A DNA stretch of 64,000 bases, taken from contig JBCCGG010000024.1 in the NCBI GenBank assembly GCA_039029395.1, positions 26,206 to 90,205 of the forward strand, read 5' to 3'. The first letter of the stretch is position 1. Every line of letters starts with the position of its first letter. Source of the DNA: JBCCGG01 sp039029395. Lineage in GTDB: Bacteria; Pseudomonadota; Alphaproteobacteria; Kiloniellales; JAKSDN01. Shown in pieces: positions 50,924 through 59,380 of the stretch. The position numbers were made by a program, and so were the translations under genes. The notes below the pieces were generated by a model. That model saw only the letters and a list, made by a program, of their open reading frames with translations. It was not told the DNA's origin and did no database searches.

Positions 50924-51425
50924 CGCACTGACCATCCACAGCGTCGACGAAGCCACCACGGTGCGCGCCACGGAGAGCTGCGAGCTGCCCAAGGGCATGC
51001 GCAACCAGCGGCGCCTGGTCTGGCGCCTGCTGACCTATTGGGAGCAGCGGCGCGGCGAGCGGGACTTTCCCATGCTGGCCGACATCGACCCCGAGGAGAT
51101 CCAGGAGATGTGGCCCCAGTGCTTCGTGCTGGACGTCGCCAACTTCCGCGATCTTCCCTACTTCCATTACCTTGGCCCCTCGCTGGCGCGCTACTCGGGG
51201 GTCTTCTTGAGCGGTCAGGACTGGGCCATGACCTTGCTGCGCAAGGCGGTCTGGCACTATCGCGAAGTGCTCGAGCGCAGCGCGCCGATCCTGGTCGAGG
51301 AAGAGCTCACTCAGTTCGATCACCAAAAGCTGCTGTTCCGCAGCGTGATGCTGCCCTTGAGCGACGATCAGGAGACGATCAACTACGTGCTCGGCGCCGC
51401 CAACGGGATCGTGCGCCGGGACTGA
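50913..51425 (+). CDS. PAS_5-type protein
   Basis: A 170-residue soluble protein resembling the alphaproteobacterial PAS_5 family. LVWRLLTYWEQRRGERDFPM, then IDPEEIQEMWPQCFVLDVAN and FHYLGPSLARYSG fit the family's helical cap and beta sheet, ending in FRSVMLPLSDDQETINYVLG. These proteins are stand-alone sensors of unknown ligand. ATG 50913 lies within the preceding small gene. Confidence 0.75.
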   Translation: MSPDALTIHSVDEATTVRATESCELPKGMRNQRRLVWRLLTYWEQRRGERDFPMLADIDPEEIQEMWPQCFVLDVANFRDLPYFHYLGPSLARYSGVFLSGQDWAMTLLRKAVWHYREVLERSAPILVEEELTQFDHQKLLFRSVMLPLSDDQETINYVLGAANGIVRRD

Positions 51426-51434
51426 GGGACGGCC

Positions 51435-51815
51435 TCAGAACGCCAGGGTAAAGTTGCTGACGATAACGAAGACGTAGAACAGGCTGACGACGGTCGCCGC
51501 CTTCAGCATGCGGCCGGTCGGCAGCCACAAGACGAAGTAAGCAAACAGCAGATGGATGAAGACCTTGGGCAGGCCCCACCAGCTGCCCAGGTTGATCTGC
51601 AGCGCGACGATGAGAGGGTTGGCTTCCTCGTTGCCGGCGGCCAGCGCGAAGCTGGTAGAGACCACATCGAGCCCGCCCAGCACGATCAGCAGGGCAGCCA
51701 TGAACCAGGCAATGCGCCGGAAGCGGCCATTTCGCCGGGCTTGATGGGCCCGCTCTACTAGTTTTTGGTAAACGCTTTGTTGTTCTGCGCCTTCATAGCG
51801 CAATGGTTCGGTCAT
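51435..51815 (-). CDS. DUF5658-like membrane protein
   Basis: A 126-residue protein with a soluble N-terminus and three predicted helices (about 34-58, 80-97 and 103-124). The pattern GGLDVVSTSFALAAGNEEANPLI (Asp, Ser-Thr, Gly, Glu-Ala-Asn-Pro) is characteristic of DUF5658. Function unknown. It starts at ATG 51815 and converges with the PAS_5-like gene. Confidence 0.72.
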   Translation of the reverse strand: MTEPLRYEGAEQQSVYQKLVERAHQARRNGRFRRIAWFMAALLIVLGGLDVVSTSFALAAGNEEANPLIVALQINLGSWWGLPKVFIHLLFAYFVLWLPTGRMLKAATVVSLFYVFVIVSNFTLAF

Positions 51816-51993
51816 GCCCCTCGTTCCATACCTCGGCCGGTTGCTCGTCCCGGACGCGGGGGTCTGACCTCCTCAGGCCTCGCACCAGTGGACATGCCAA
51901 ATCTCAACGGGCAAAATCATACTGTCTCGGGCGAGTCATTGCCACATAATTTGCCGTGAGGGGCGGCCCGAGCCCGAAGCAAGGAGGCAAGGC

Positions 51994-52254
51994 GTGCGGC
52001 CGATCCTATTTATCTGCGCCATCGCGGGGCTCGGCTTGAGTGCCTGCCAACAGCCCGAAACCCAAGGTTCCCTAGAGCTCGCCTGCCAGGTAAAGGCCTG
52101 CAGCTGCATCGGCCCGAGGACCTCGATCGTCGGTGCGCCCCAGGTTCAGGAGGTACTTTGGAAGCAAAACGGCGAGGCTTATTGCGCCGAAGGCTTCCGC
52201 CTGGAACCGGACGATTCCAAGAGCAAGAAGTGGACCACGAACTACGGGGGTTAG
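51994..52254 (+). CDS. Small cysteine-rich lipoprotein
   Basis: An 86-residue protein from GTG 51994, with AAGGAGG 10 bases upstream. The signal ILFICAIAGLGLSAC carries a lipobox (Cys18). The mature part has four further Cys (LACQVKACSCIG and YCAEGF), suggesting disulfides. No family recognised. It is convergent with the SHOCT-like gene, 10 bases apart. Confidence 0.62.
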   Translation: MRPILFICAIAGLGLSACQQPETQGSLELACQVKACSCIGPRTSIVGAPQVQEVLWKQNGEAYCAEGFRLEPDDSKSKKWTTNYGG

Positions 52255-52264
52255 AGGGGCAGGG

Positions 52265-52516
52265 TCACTGAAACACCGAGCTGCGGTCGATCTGATCCTT
52301 GCGGGCCTCGTACTCCGACCTTGATATCTTGCCGGCCTTGTAGTCCTGCTCGAGCTGATCCATCTCGCTCGCCTGATAGGCCTCGTAGCCGCCGGCGCCG
52401 GCCCCGGCGCCAACCGCCAGGGCAAGACAGCCCGAGGTTAGGCCGCCGCCAAGGAGCAATGCGGCGAAGGCCGGGGCGACCAGGCGGCCGCGCGGGAAGA
52501 GGGGGGACTTGGCCAT
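52265..52516 (-). CDS. SHOCT-like small lipoprotein
   Basis: An 83-residue protein with a signal (FAALLLGGGLTSGC) ending in a possible lipobox, a Gly/Ala-rich stretch (LAVGAGAGAGGYEAYQ) and a C-terminal short motif (LEQDYKAGKISRSEYEARKDQI) typical of SHOCT domains, which mediate protein contacts. Starts at ATG 52516. Function unknown. Confidence 0.68.
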   Translation of the reverse strand: MAKSPLFPRGRLVAPAFAALLLGGGLTSGCLALAVGAGAGAGGYEAYQASEMDQLEQDYKAGKISRSEYEARKDQIDRSSVFQ

Positions 52517-52599
52517 AACGCGGGCTCCCTTGGAAAGGCGTGCCCCCGTTATGACGGATTGCCTTTAAGGGCCGGTAAAGCGGGGCCGGGCGCGGCCGC

Positions 52600-53196
52600 T
52601 CAGCCGTCCTGCCCGAAGATCTGACCCTTGATCGTTTGGGCCAGTTTCTCGCCTTGGGTGATCTCGCTGGTCGACATGGTCTGGACCAGATTGGCGCGCA
52701 ACGCGAGCGCGTCCTTGTCGTGGTTTTTGGCGGCGTAGTCGTACCAGACATAGGCCCAGACCGGGTCCGCATCGACGCCCCAGCCGTTCGCGTAGAGCTC
52801 GCCGAGCAGGCGCTGGGAGATCGCATCGTTCTGATGGGCGGCGGCTTGCAAGCGCTTGAAAGCCTTGGCGTAGTCCTGCAGCACCCCGTCGCCCCGCATG
52901 TAGATCTGGCCGAGATCGCGCATCGCGATCACCAAGCCTTGGTCGGCCGCCTTGGTCATCAGCTTGACGCCTTTGGGGACGTCCTGCTTAACGCCGATGC
53001 CCTCTACGTACATGTGGCCGAGCCAATACTCGGCGTCGGGATTCTTGGCCTTGGACAGCTTGGTGAACTGGCTGAGCGCTTCCTTGTTGTCACCGGCCCG
53101 CAGCGCTTTGAGCGCGCCCTCCACGTCGGCGAGCGCGCCGGCGGTCGTGGCAATCAGCAAAGCGGCGGCAAGGACGAGGGACTTGAGCTGTGACAT
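52600..53196 (-). CDS. Exported Sel1-repeat protein
   Basis: A 198-residue periplasmic protein with a signal peptide (LVLAAALLIATTAGALA) and Sel1-like repeats: YWLGHMYVEGIGVKQDVPKG, LGQIYMRGDGVLQDYAKAFK and LLGELYANGWGVDADPVWAY. Such solenoids bind other proteins. ATG 53196 is preceded by GGGAG-like sequence. It stands alone, downstream of a 318-base gap. Confidence 0.85.
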   Translation of the reverse strand: MSQLKSLVLAAALLIATTAGALADVEGALKALRAGDNKEALSQFTKLSKAKNPDAEYWLGHMYVEGIGVKQDVPKGVKLMTKAADQGLVIAMRDLGQIYMRGDGVLQDYAKAFKRLQAAAHQNDAISQRLLGELYANGWGVDADPVWAYVWYDYAAKNHDKDALALRANLVQTMSTSEITQGEKLAQTIKGQIFGQDG

Positions 53197-53514
53197 GGGA
53201 GAGCCTCATGACTGACGGGAGAGTTGCGACGACTCTCGGGAATTCGGCGCGGTCATGCAAGCAATAAGAGGTTCCCGGGCGGCCGCGAACGCGCCGTTCT
53301 GCATCGGCTTGCCCTATGCTGATGCCATGTACATCGGAAAATCCTTAACCTCTTGCTGCGCCGTCCAAAATTGGAAGAAAACGGAGATGGTGGTGGTCCC
53401 CTGCAGGATTCTGGCTGGAACGACCCCATGCACCAGGGGCGATGTGCATAGATTCTGCCGCCTTGCCGTTGCTACCCCTGCGAACCCCGGCGTCTTGGCC
53501 GCAGCGGGGGCGGT
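53197..53514. other. 318-base region without a supported gene
   Basis: An open frame at 53255-53518 has no ribosome-binding site, an atypical composition and no recognisable sequence, so it was not called. ATGCAC/GTGCAT (53428-53433 with 53444-53449) is a small inverted repeat. Nothing else was seen; the promoter of the Sel1 gene should lie at the left end. Confidence 0.4.
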
Positions 53515-54327
53515 TTAGGCTCGGCGCCGGATCGCGGGGCCGTCTCCCGCCGAGATCAGTCGATCGCATAGCCAGGGCCCGACGTTCGGAATGCTCGACC
53601 GCAGGCCGGCTAGCCTGAGGGCGTGCCAGGCCAGGGCCTGATTGCTGGTGACCATGGGTCGCACTTGTCGCGCCGAGACGGCTTCGAACACCGGCGCCAC
53701 GTGGAGCGCGGTGCAGGATATGAACAGCGCATCGGCGCTGCCGCCGGCCAGTCGGTCGGAGGCCTCTAAAATACTGCGCGGCTCGATCCGTCCCATGTCC
53801 AGACCGCTGCGCAGGCCAAAGGCGACGCAGCGCTCGACCGCGATGCCCTGGTCGCCCAGGAACGCGATCATTTCCTCGGTTACGTCATCCGCGTAGGGCG
53901 TGAGCAGATCGACGCTGCGGCAAGACATGGCCTTGAGCGCTGCCAGAACGGCCGAGATCGGTGTCGTGACCGGGACACCGGGAAAGACCTTGTTGATCTC
54001 ACCGGCGATGGCCGCGGGCCCCATGGCGACGCTGCCGGCGGTGCAGCCGTAGATCACCGCGTCGATACGGCCCAGGGGTACGAACCCGCGGCACACCCGC
54101 TCGATGTGAGGCAGCATGGAGACCAGCGCCGCGTGGTCGGTGTGATCGGGGATAGGGATGCGGTTGGCGAAGACCGCGACGCCGTCCTGTCGGGCGAAGG
54201 CGTTGACGTCGGGCTCGATCACCAGGTCGCTCTCCAAGGCGATTAGCCCGATGTTCGCCAGATGCCCCGGGCCCCGCCCGAGCTCGGCGTCGTGATGTTC
54301 GATCTCGGTCAAATCTGCCCCCATCAT
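53515..54327 (-). CDS. Asp/Glu racemase-superfamily enzyme (maleate isomerase/arylmalonate decarboxylase-like)
   Basis: A 270-residue enzyme from ATG 54327 (MMGADLTEI). Two catalytic Cys are placed as in the superfamily: Cys95 in YGCTAGS and Cys205 in ISCTALH. HLANIGLIALESDLVIEPD and the domain swap around VTTPISAVLAALKAM match maleate isomerase-like proteins. It would racemise, isomerise or decarboxylate a dicarboxylate or amino acid through the Cys pair. Downstream of the CGNR regulator on the same strand (71 bases), and near two PLP enzymes. Confidence 0.8.
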   Translation of the reverse strand: MMGADLTEIEHHDAELGRGPGHLANIGLIALESDLVIEPDVNAFARQDGVAVFANRIPIPDHTDHAALVSMLPHIERVCRGFVPLGRIDAVIYGCTAGSVAMGPAAIAGEINKVFPGVPVTTPISAVLAALKAMSCRSVDLLTPYADDVTEEMIAFLGDQGIAVERCVAFGLRSGLDMGRIEPRSILEASDRLAGGSADALFISCTALHVAPVFEAVSARQVRPMVTSNQALAWHALRLAGLRSSIPNVGPWLCDRLISAGDGPAIRRRA

Positions 54328-54398
54328 CCCCTGTTGGTATCGCTGAGGATCATAGCATGTCGGGTGGCAGATGTGTTGGCAGGGTCCCAGCCACGTGA

Positions 54399-55016
54399 TC
54401 AACTCTCGGCGCGGAGGCGTTGCCGGAACCTGCGGACCTTCGAGACGTTGCCGCAAACGGACATCCGGCACCAGCGCCGTTTGCCGTTCCGCGAGCTATC
54501 GAGAAAGATCCAGTCGCAGGGACCATTGGCGCATACCCGTACTCGTCTGAGACTGGACTCATCGGTCAACAAAGCCGCCGCGCCAAGGGCGATTTCAAGC
54601 GCGGGCGAGGCCAAGGCTTGGTCATCGGCTTGCCAGGACCAGCGCCAAGCACCAGCGGCCGTTGGCGCGAGCTGCCGTCGGTCGAACGCTTTTTTGAGTG
54701 TCTCGTTGAGCTGCACGGTGGCCGGCTCGGGCGGAGGGGCCCCGTCGGCGACGGCGCGAAAGATCGCGCTCAAGGAGTCCCGCAACGCCATTGCGTCCCG
54801 CCAAGCGCCGCTCGCGGCCTGAGGGTCGGAGGCCGCTTGGCGTAGAGCGCTTTTGCACGCCGCGGGCGGCAACAGGCCGGCCCGTAGGGACCAGCGGGCG
54901 AGGCTGTCGAAATCCGCCAGATAGTTCAGCGGGGCCTCCGATCCCCGTGCTTCGACCGTGTTGACGAAGTCCAGCGCGGGATGGCCGCCAATCAGCTCAA
55001 TCTGATCTATCTCCAT
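54399..55016 (-). CDS. ABATE/CGNR zinc-finger transcription regulator
   Basis: A 205-residue regulator. The N-terminal ABATE domain starts ELIGGHPALDFVNTVEARGS; the C-terminal CGNR zinc finger has VCANGPCDWIFLDSSRNGKR followed by WCRMSVCGNVSKVRRFRQR, with four Cys ligands and a basic DNA-binding end. CGNR proteins are thought to regulate adjacent metabolic genes. It is divergent from the class III aminotransferase gene, and three TGTAACCA-type sites lie between them, making it the obvious candidate to bind there. Confidence 0.88.
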   Translation of the reverse strand: MEIDQIELIGGHPALDFVNTVEARGSEAPLNYLADFDSLARWSLRAGLLPPAACKSALRQAASDPQAASGAWRDAMALRDSLSAIFRAVADGAPPPEPATVQLNETLKKAFDRRQLAPTAAGAWRWSWQADDQALASPALEIALGAAALLTDESSLRRVRVCANGPCDWIFLDSSRNGKRRWCRMSVCGNVSKVRRFRQRLRAES

Positions 55017-55042
55017 GGTTTTCTCATAGTCATCGACCGATT

Positions 55043-55097
55043 TGTAACCAGTTAATTATTATTGACCGGTTACGAGACGTTCGCCACACTGTAACCA
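55043..55097. promoter_or_regulatory. Triple TGTAACCA-type operator between the regulator and the aminotransferase gene
   Basis: TGTAACCA occurs at 55043-55050 and 55090-55097 in the same orientation, and GGTTAC at 55068-55073 in the inverse one. The first and second form an inverted repeat GTAACC/GGTTAC with 18 bases between. It lies in the divergent promoter region and is the likely site for the CGNR regulator. Confidence 0.55.
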
Positions 55098-55133
55098 TCT
55101 AACATGCTGATAGCAGTTTCAAGGGAGAGGCTC

Positions 55134-56504
55134 ATGGCGCGCTCGGGATTCGAATTGAACGACGACGTCTTAGGGTCCCTCCGCGAAGCGGAGCGCCAGG
55201 CCTTCGCGGAAAAGATCCCCAGATCTCTAGCCCTCTACGGGAAAAGCCGAAAGGTCATGCCCAACGGGGTCCCCTGCTCGTGGATGGCCGCCTTCTATCC
55301 TGGCACGGAGATCTTCGCCGCCACGGGGCGCGGGGCCCATTTCGAGGATGTGGACGGCAATCGCTATCTGGATATGACCCAGTGCGACTTGAGCATGGCT
55401 TGCGGCTTCGGACCGGAGCCGATCGCGCGCGCGGTCGCCGAGCGTTTCGCGAACGGCAGCCACTTCCTCTTGCCAACGGATGATGCGATTGCGGTCTCAC
55501 AGTTGCTGGCGGATCGCTTTGGTGTGCCGTTCTGGCAGTTCACCCTGTCCGCATCGGCCGCCAACACGGAGGCGATCAGGATCTCGCGCTTCGCGACCGG
55601 CCGCGACAAGGTGCTGATCTTCGACGGAAAGTACCATGGGCATATCGACGAAACGCTCGTCGAGGCGTCGGCGGAGGGCGCGAAGGCGGAACACCATGGC
55701 CTGCCGAAGGACGTGGCGGAGCGGACCTTGGTCGTTCCCTTCAACGATCTGGAGGCTGTCGAGCGCGCGCTGAAGAGCGGCGAGATCGCCTGCGTTCTGA
55801 CCGAACCGGTTTTGACGAACATCGGCGTGGTCCAGCCGGATGAGGGCTTCCACGAGGCCCTGCGGGGTATCACGAAGGACCATGGTTCCGTTCTCATCAT
55901 CGACGAGACACATACCCAGGTGGCCGCTTTCGGCGGCTTCACCCGGCTCTGGGGCCTCGCGCCGGACATCTTGACAATCGGCAAGTGCGTCGGCGGCGGG
56001 GTGCCGGTCGGCGCCTATGGTGTGAGCGCGAGGCTCAAGGATCTTATCGAGGCCAACACAGAGCCTCAGGTGACCGAGGAGCAAACGATTGCGCTGGGCG
56101 GCACGACCTACGGCAACGCGCTCAACATGGCGGCGGCTCGAGCGGCCTTGGAGCACGTCCTGACTGAACCCGCCTACGAGCGCGTCGCCGGTCTTGGCCG
56201 GCAGCTCGCGGACGGCATCGAGCGGATTATCGAGGAGAACGGCTTGCCGTGGCGCGCCCACCGGCTCGGCAACCGATCCGGCATCTGTCTCAGCGAAACC
56301 TTGCCGCGCACCGCCGAGGAGTCGTCAGCGACGATCGGCCAGACGCTCAACCTGGCAACCCGCGCCTTCATGGCAAACCGTGGGATCTGGGAGCCCATCT
56401 ACATTCACGGACCTTCCGTGTCCTTCGCCCACGAGGAGGCCGATGTGGCGACCTATCTGGGCGCGCTCAATGACTGGGTGAAGCGCCTCGTCCGGGCCCA
56501 CTAA
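55134..56504 (+). CDS. Class III PLP-dependent aminotransferase
   Basis: A 456-residue fold-type I enzyme of the glutamate-1-semialdehyde/omega-aminotransferase class. The PLP Lys is about residue 284 in LTIGKCVGGGVPVGAYG, the Asp-containing strand is VLIIDETHTQVAAFGG, and FTLSASAANTEAIRISRFAT binds the cofactor phosphate. IPRSLALYGKSRKVMPNGVP resembles catabolic transaminases. AAGGGAGAG lies 7 bases before ATG 55134. It is divergent from the CGNR regulator, whose likely operator is just upstream. Confidence 0.88.
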   Translation: MARSGFELNDDVLGSLREAERQAFAEKIPRSLALYGKSRKVMPNGVPCSWMAAFYPGTEIFAATGRGAHFEDVDGNRYLDMTQCDLSMACGFGPEPIARAVAERFANGSHFLLPTDDAIAVSQLLADRFGVPFWQFTLSASAANTEAIRISRFATGRDKVLIFDGKYHGHIDETLVEASAEGAKAEHHGLPKDVAERTLVVPFNDLEAVERALKSGEIACVLTEPVLTNIGVVQPDEGFHEALRGITKDHGSVLIIDETHTQVAAFGGFTRLWGLAPDILTIGKCVGGGVPVGAYGVSARLKDLIEANTEPQVTEEQTIALGGTTYGNALNMAAARAALEHVLTEPAYERVAGLGRQLADGIERIIEENGLPWRAHRLGNRSGICLSETLPRTAEESSATIGQTLNLATRAFMANRGIWEPIYIHGPSVSFAHEEADVATYLGALNDWVKRLVRAH

Positions 56505-56785
56505 ATCAAGGCCGTGGTCCTGAGGAGCTCGGTGCCCTCGTATTTCTGACCCTCCTGTCGCCAAGTTCAAGACAAAAGGCAACTCTCTACGGAAGCGCAA
56601 GTTATGGCCTTGCGGGTCAATCCTTACATCTTGGAGATATGCGCCCAATAGCGCTTTCACCAGCGCGATAAACCAAGGCCTGCTAGCTGCATGTTTAGCG
56701 ACGCGCTCGATTTGCGACTAGATGCGGCTCATCAGAAGAGACACAATGCAGGGTCCAACAACAGTCATGGATCCGGAACAACACA

Positions 56786-57844
56786 ATGCGCACCGCCGTT
56801 ACGACCGATGAGCTTGCCGCCCGGGTTCGTCAAATGCCTCGGTTTTCCTTGGCGCAGCTTCCAACGCCTATCCAACAGCTCAAGAACTTTGGCGCGTTGC
56901 TGGCCGGTCCTCAACTCTGGATGAAGCGGGACGATCTCACCGGCCTTGAAGGGGGCGGCAACAAGACCCGCAAACTGGAATTCCTTGTCGGCGACGCGCT
57001 GAGGCAAGGATGCGATATGCTTGTCACCGTGGGCGCGATCCAATCGAACCATACGCGCCAAACGGCCGCCGCCGCGGCCAAAGCGAACCTTAAATGTGCC
57101 CTCCTGCATTGCGCCTGGACCAAAGATGCTGGCCCCAACTATCGCCAAGTCGGCAATATCCTTTTGAGCAATCTGATGGGAGCCGAACTCTACCTGGATG
57201 AGACGGCGCGCCCGATTGAGGATCAGGGACCGCTGGATGAGTTTGTGGCACATCTAAGGTCGCAAGGGCATACACCCTATCTCATTCCCGGTGGCGCCTC
57301 TGAGCACCCACTTGGAAGCATGGGATACATAAACTGCGCTATCGAGCTCGCCGACCAGGTGGCGCAAGCGGGCATCGAGTTCGACTACCTGATTCACACG
57401 ACCGGCTCTAGCAGCACGCAAGCTGGCCTCTTGGCGGGCTTCAAGGCGCTTGGCGTTGCTACGAGAGTCATCGGGGTGGCTGACGACGGCGAGACAGAGA
57501 TCAAGCGAGACCGCGTTCGCGCCTTGGCCAACGAGGCCTTGAACGCACTGGACTTGCCCGCGCTTGTCGAGGTCGATGACGTGGAGGTGTTCGCCTCCAA
57601 CGCAGCAGACTACGGCTTTGCCGACGATGCGATCAAAGAAGGCATCTACCTGATGGCGACCAAGGAGGGGCTGATCGCCGACCCGGTCTATGAAGGACGG
57701 GCCATTAGAGGCTTGCTTGACCTGAGCGCGTCGGGCCGCTTCGCGCCGAGTGAAAAGATTCTGCTCATGCACTTAGGCGGCTCTCCAGCCATTCACGCTT
57801 ATGCGGGCCAGTTTGCCGAAGTCCAGTTCAAGGAGATTAAGTGA
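56786..57844 (+). CDS. D-cysteine desulfhydrase/ACC deaminase-family PLP lyase
   Basis: A 352-residue fold-type II PLP enzyme. The Schiff-base Lys60 lies in GLEGGGNKTRKLEFL, and VTVGAIQSNHTRQTAAAA binds the substrate carboxylate. HTTGSSSTQAGLLAGFKAL is the phosphate-binding loop. The family includes D-cysteine desulfhydrase, ACC deaminase and L-cysteate sulfo-lyase, which cannot be told apart here. It starts at ATG 56786, about 281 bases after the aminotransferase gene, on the same strand. Confidence 0.82.
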   Translation: MRTAVTTDELAARVRQMPRFSLAQLPTPIQQLKNFGALLAGPQLWMKRDDLTGLEGGGNKTRKLEFLVGDALRQGCDMLVTVGAIQSNHTRQTAAAAAKANLKCALLHCAWTKDAGPNYRQVGNILLSNLMGAELYLDETARPIEDQGPLDEFVAHLRSQGHTPYLIPGGASEHPLGSMGYINCAIELADQVAQAGIEFDYLIHTTGSSSTQAGLLAGFKALGVATRVIGVADDGETEIKRDRVRALANEALNALDLPALVEVDDVEVFASNAADYGFADDAIKEGIYLMATKEGLIADPVYEGRAIRGLLDLSASGRFAPSEKILLMHLGGSPAIHAYAGQFAEVQFKEIK

Positions 57845-58012
57845 GAAAGGGACCCGACGCTCTGGATCTTTCTCAATAGCGCCGGATTTCACTGGCAGCA
57901 GAGAGCAGGAGAGGGGTAGCGGCAGCTTGCTTCCCCCTCTTGAGCAAAATCTACGTAGCGACACTCAATCTGCTTGAGCGCTCAAGTCAGCAAGTCCCGA
58001 CCGGCTTTCCGT

Positions 58013-59080
58013 TCAATCCGCTAGGGCTTGCTTGAAAAATGCCACGATGGTGCGGTTCATCACCTGGTGAAACGCGGCGCGGTCGAAGCCTTCCGGATCG
58101 GACGCGATCCTTGGGGCGCTTTGGGCGATGACCTGGGGAAGCGGAACGATGAAGGCATAGTGGTTTGCCTTTGGCACGACAACTTCCTGGGGCGCGGGAA
58201 AGTCGTCGCGCTGCTTCAACAGGCGGACCACGCGCGATGTATGGAACTCCGCCTTGATCACGTCCTCCACCTCCGGCCGGTAGAACAGCAGTTTTACCGG
58301 TGGCAGTATCTCCAGGGTCTGGTCGGGAAAGGGCACGGCAAAGGGATCGGCGATTACGGCGGCGCGAAGCCTGCCATCGAACAGTGGCGGAGCCGGTTCG
58401 GCGTAGGTCTTGACCCGCTCCGCGTGCCCCCGCCCATTGATGATGCGGCAATAGGGGTCGTCGCCGGCATAACGCGCGCAGTGGTCGAGGGTCCGAGTGT
58501 ATAGCGGCTGCGCCCCAAGGGCGGCGAGCACCGTGTAGCCGCCGGCGGAAAACCCGAAGGCGCCAATCTTCTCCGGATCGATCCGGCTCGACCAGGCCGC
58601 CTGCGACAGAAGGGCGTCGATGACGGCGGATAGCTGACGCGGGCGGCCGTCCAAGACGATGCGTTGGTCGTCGCCAATATCGTGACGAACGTTGTTCCGA
58701 GGATGCAGCGGACCCGCGACGATGAAGCCGGCCTTGGCCAAAGCGACCGCCGTGTCCCAATGCCCCAAGGGAGAGCCACCCGAGCCATGGGACAGAACCA
58801 CCAGTCCGAACGGCCCAACCGCCGGTTCGGCGTCCTCGGTGCCCGGAAATTCGAATGGACCGGCTTTGACGGTGCTGTTCGGAACGTTGGTTGGATACCA
58901 AAGCGCATAGGTCATTTGCCCGCCCATCGGGTCGGGTGTGGACAGTCTGGAAAAGCCCACGGCGTAGTCCCGCTCCGAGGCGCTGGCATCTGGGGCGATC
59001 GCCGCCGCCACGGCCAGTACACAAAGGCTGTAGAGAACCGCCTCTAGGACCCGCGGCGCTATTGAACTCAAGCCAAGCAT
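58013..59080 (-). CDS. Secreted alpha/beta hydrolase (dienelactone/PAF-acetylhydrolase-like)
   Basis: A 355-residue protein with a signal peptide (AVLYSLCVLAVAAAIAPDASA). The fold shows GLVVLSHGSGGSPLGHWDTA as oxyanion region, nucleophile Ser in GAFGFSAGGYTVLA, an acid after a Pro-rich cap and a late His (VVPKANHYAFI). It should hydrolyse esters in the periplasm. It converges with the PLP lyase gene; 168 bases lie between. The natural substrate is unknown. Confidence 0.83.
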   Translation of the reverse strand: MLGLSSIAPRVLEAVLYSLCVLAVAAAIAPDASASERDYAVGFSRLSTPDPMGGQMTYALWYPTNVPNSTVKAGPFEFPGTEDAEPAVGPFGLVVLSHGSGGSPLGHWDTAVALAKAGFIVAGPLHPRNNVRHDIGDDQRIVLDGRPRQLSAVIDALLSQAAWSSRIDPEKIGAFGFSAGGYTVLAALGAQPLYTRTLDHCARYAGDDPYCRIINGRGHAERVKTYAEPAPPLFDGRLRAAVIADPFAVPFPDQTLEILPPVKLLFYRPEVEDVIKAEFHTSRVVRLLKQRDDFPAPQEVVVPKANHYAFIVPLPQVIAQSAPRIASDPEGFDRAAFHQVMNRTIVAFFKQALAD

Positions 59081-59380
59081 TGGGTGATTTCCGATTGAGG
59101 CGTCAGACCGTTCATGGGCGCCGTCCCTAGGCTACATCAATGTCGCGGGATGCCAAGGTTCCGCGCGGCCAGTTGCCAGGTTCAAGGTGTGGCCTATAGA
59201 TCCGACTGGAACGTTCGGCCAAGTGCGGGATCTCCACACCTGGAAAGAGCAAAGCCCTACAATCACGCTTGTCATCGGCGGCGTTGCCATGCTCCTATGG
59301 AGTGAAATCGTTGGTGTCTTCAGTCTAGTGCTCGACGGAAAAACCTAGATCGTGTTTCCCAAACCGTCCTCAAAAAGGCG
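59081..59380. other. 300-base region without a supported gene
   Basis: It lies between the start of the hydrolase gene (minus) and the start of the DUF7019-like gene (plus), and so should contain both promoters. No recognisable protein frame, repeat or strong hairpin was seen. Confidence 0.4.

Noticed and set aside
53255..53518. 87-codon frame in the gap before the Sel1 gene
   Set aside because: No ribosome-binding site, no recognisable sequence, and it runs into the convergent isomerase gene.
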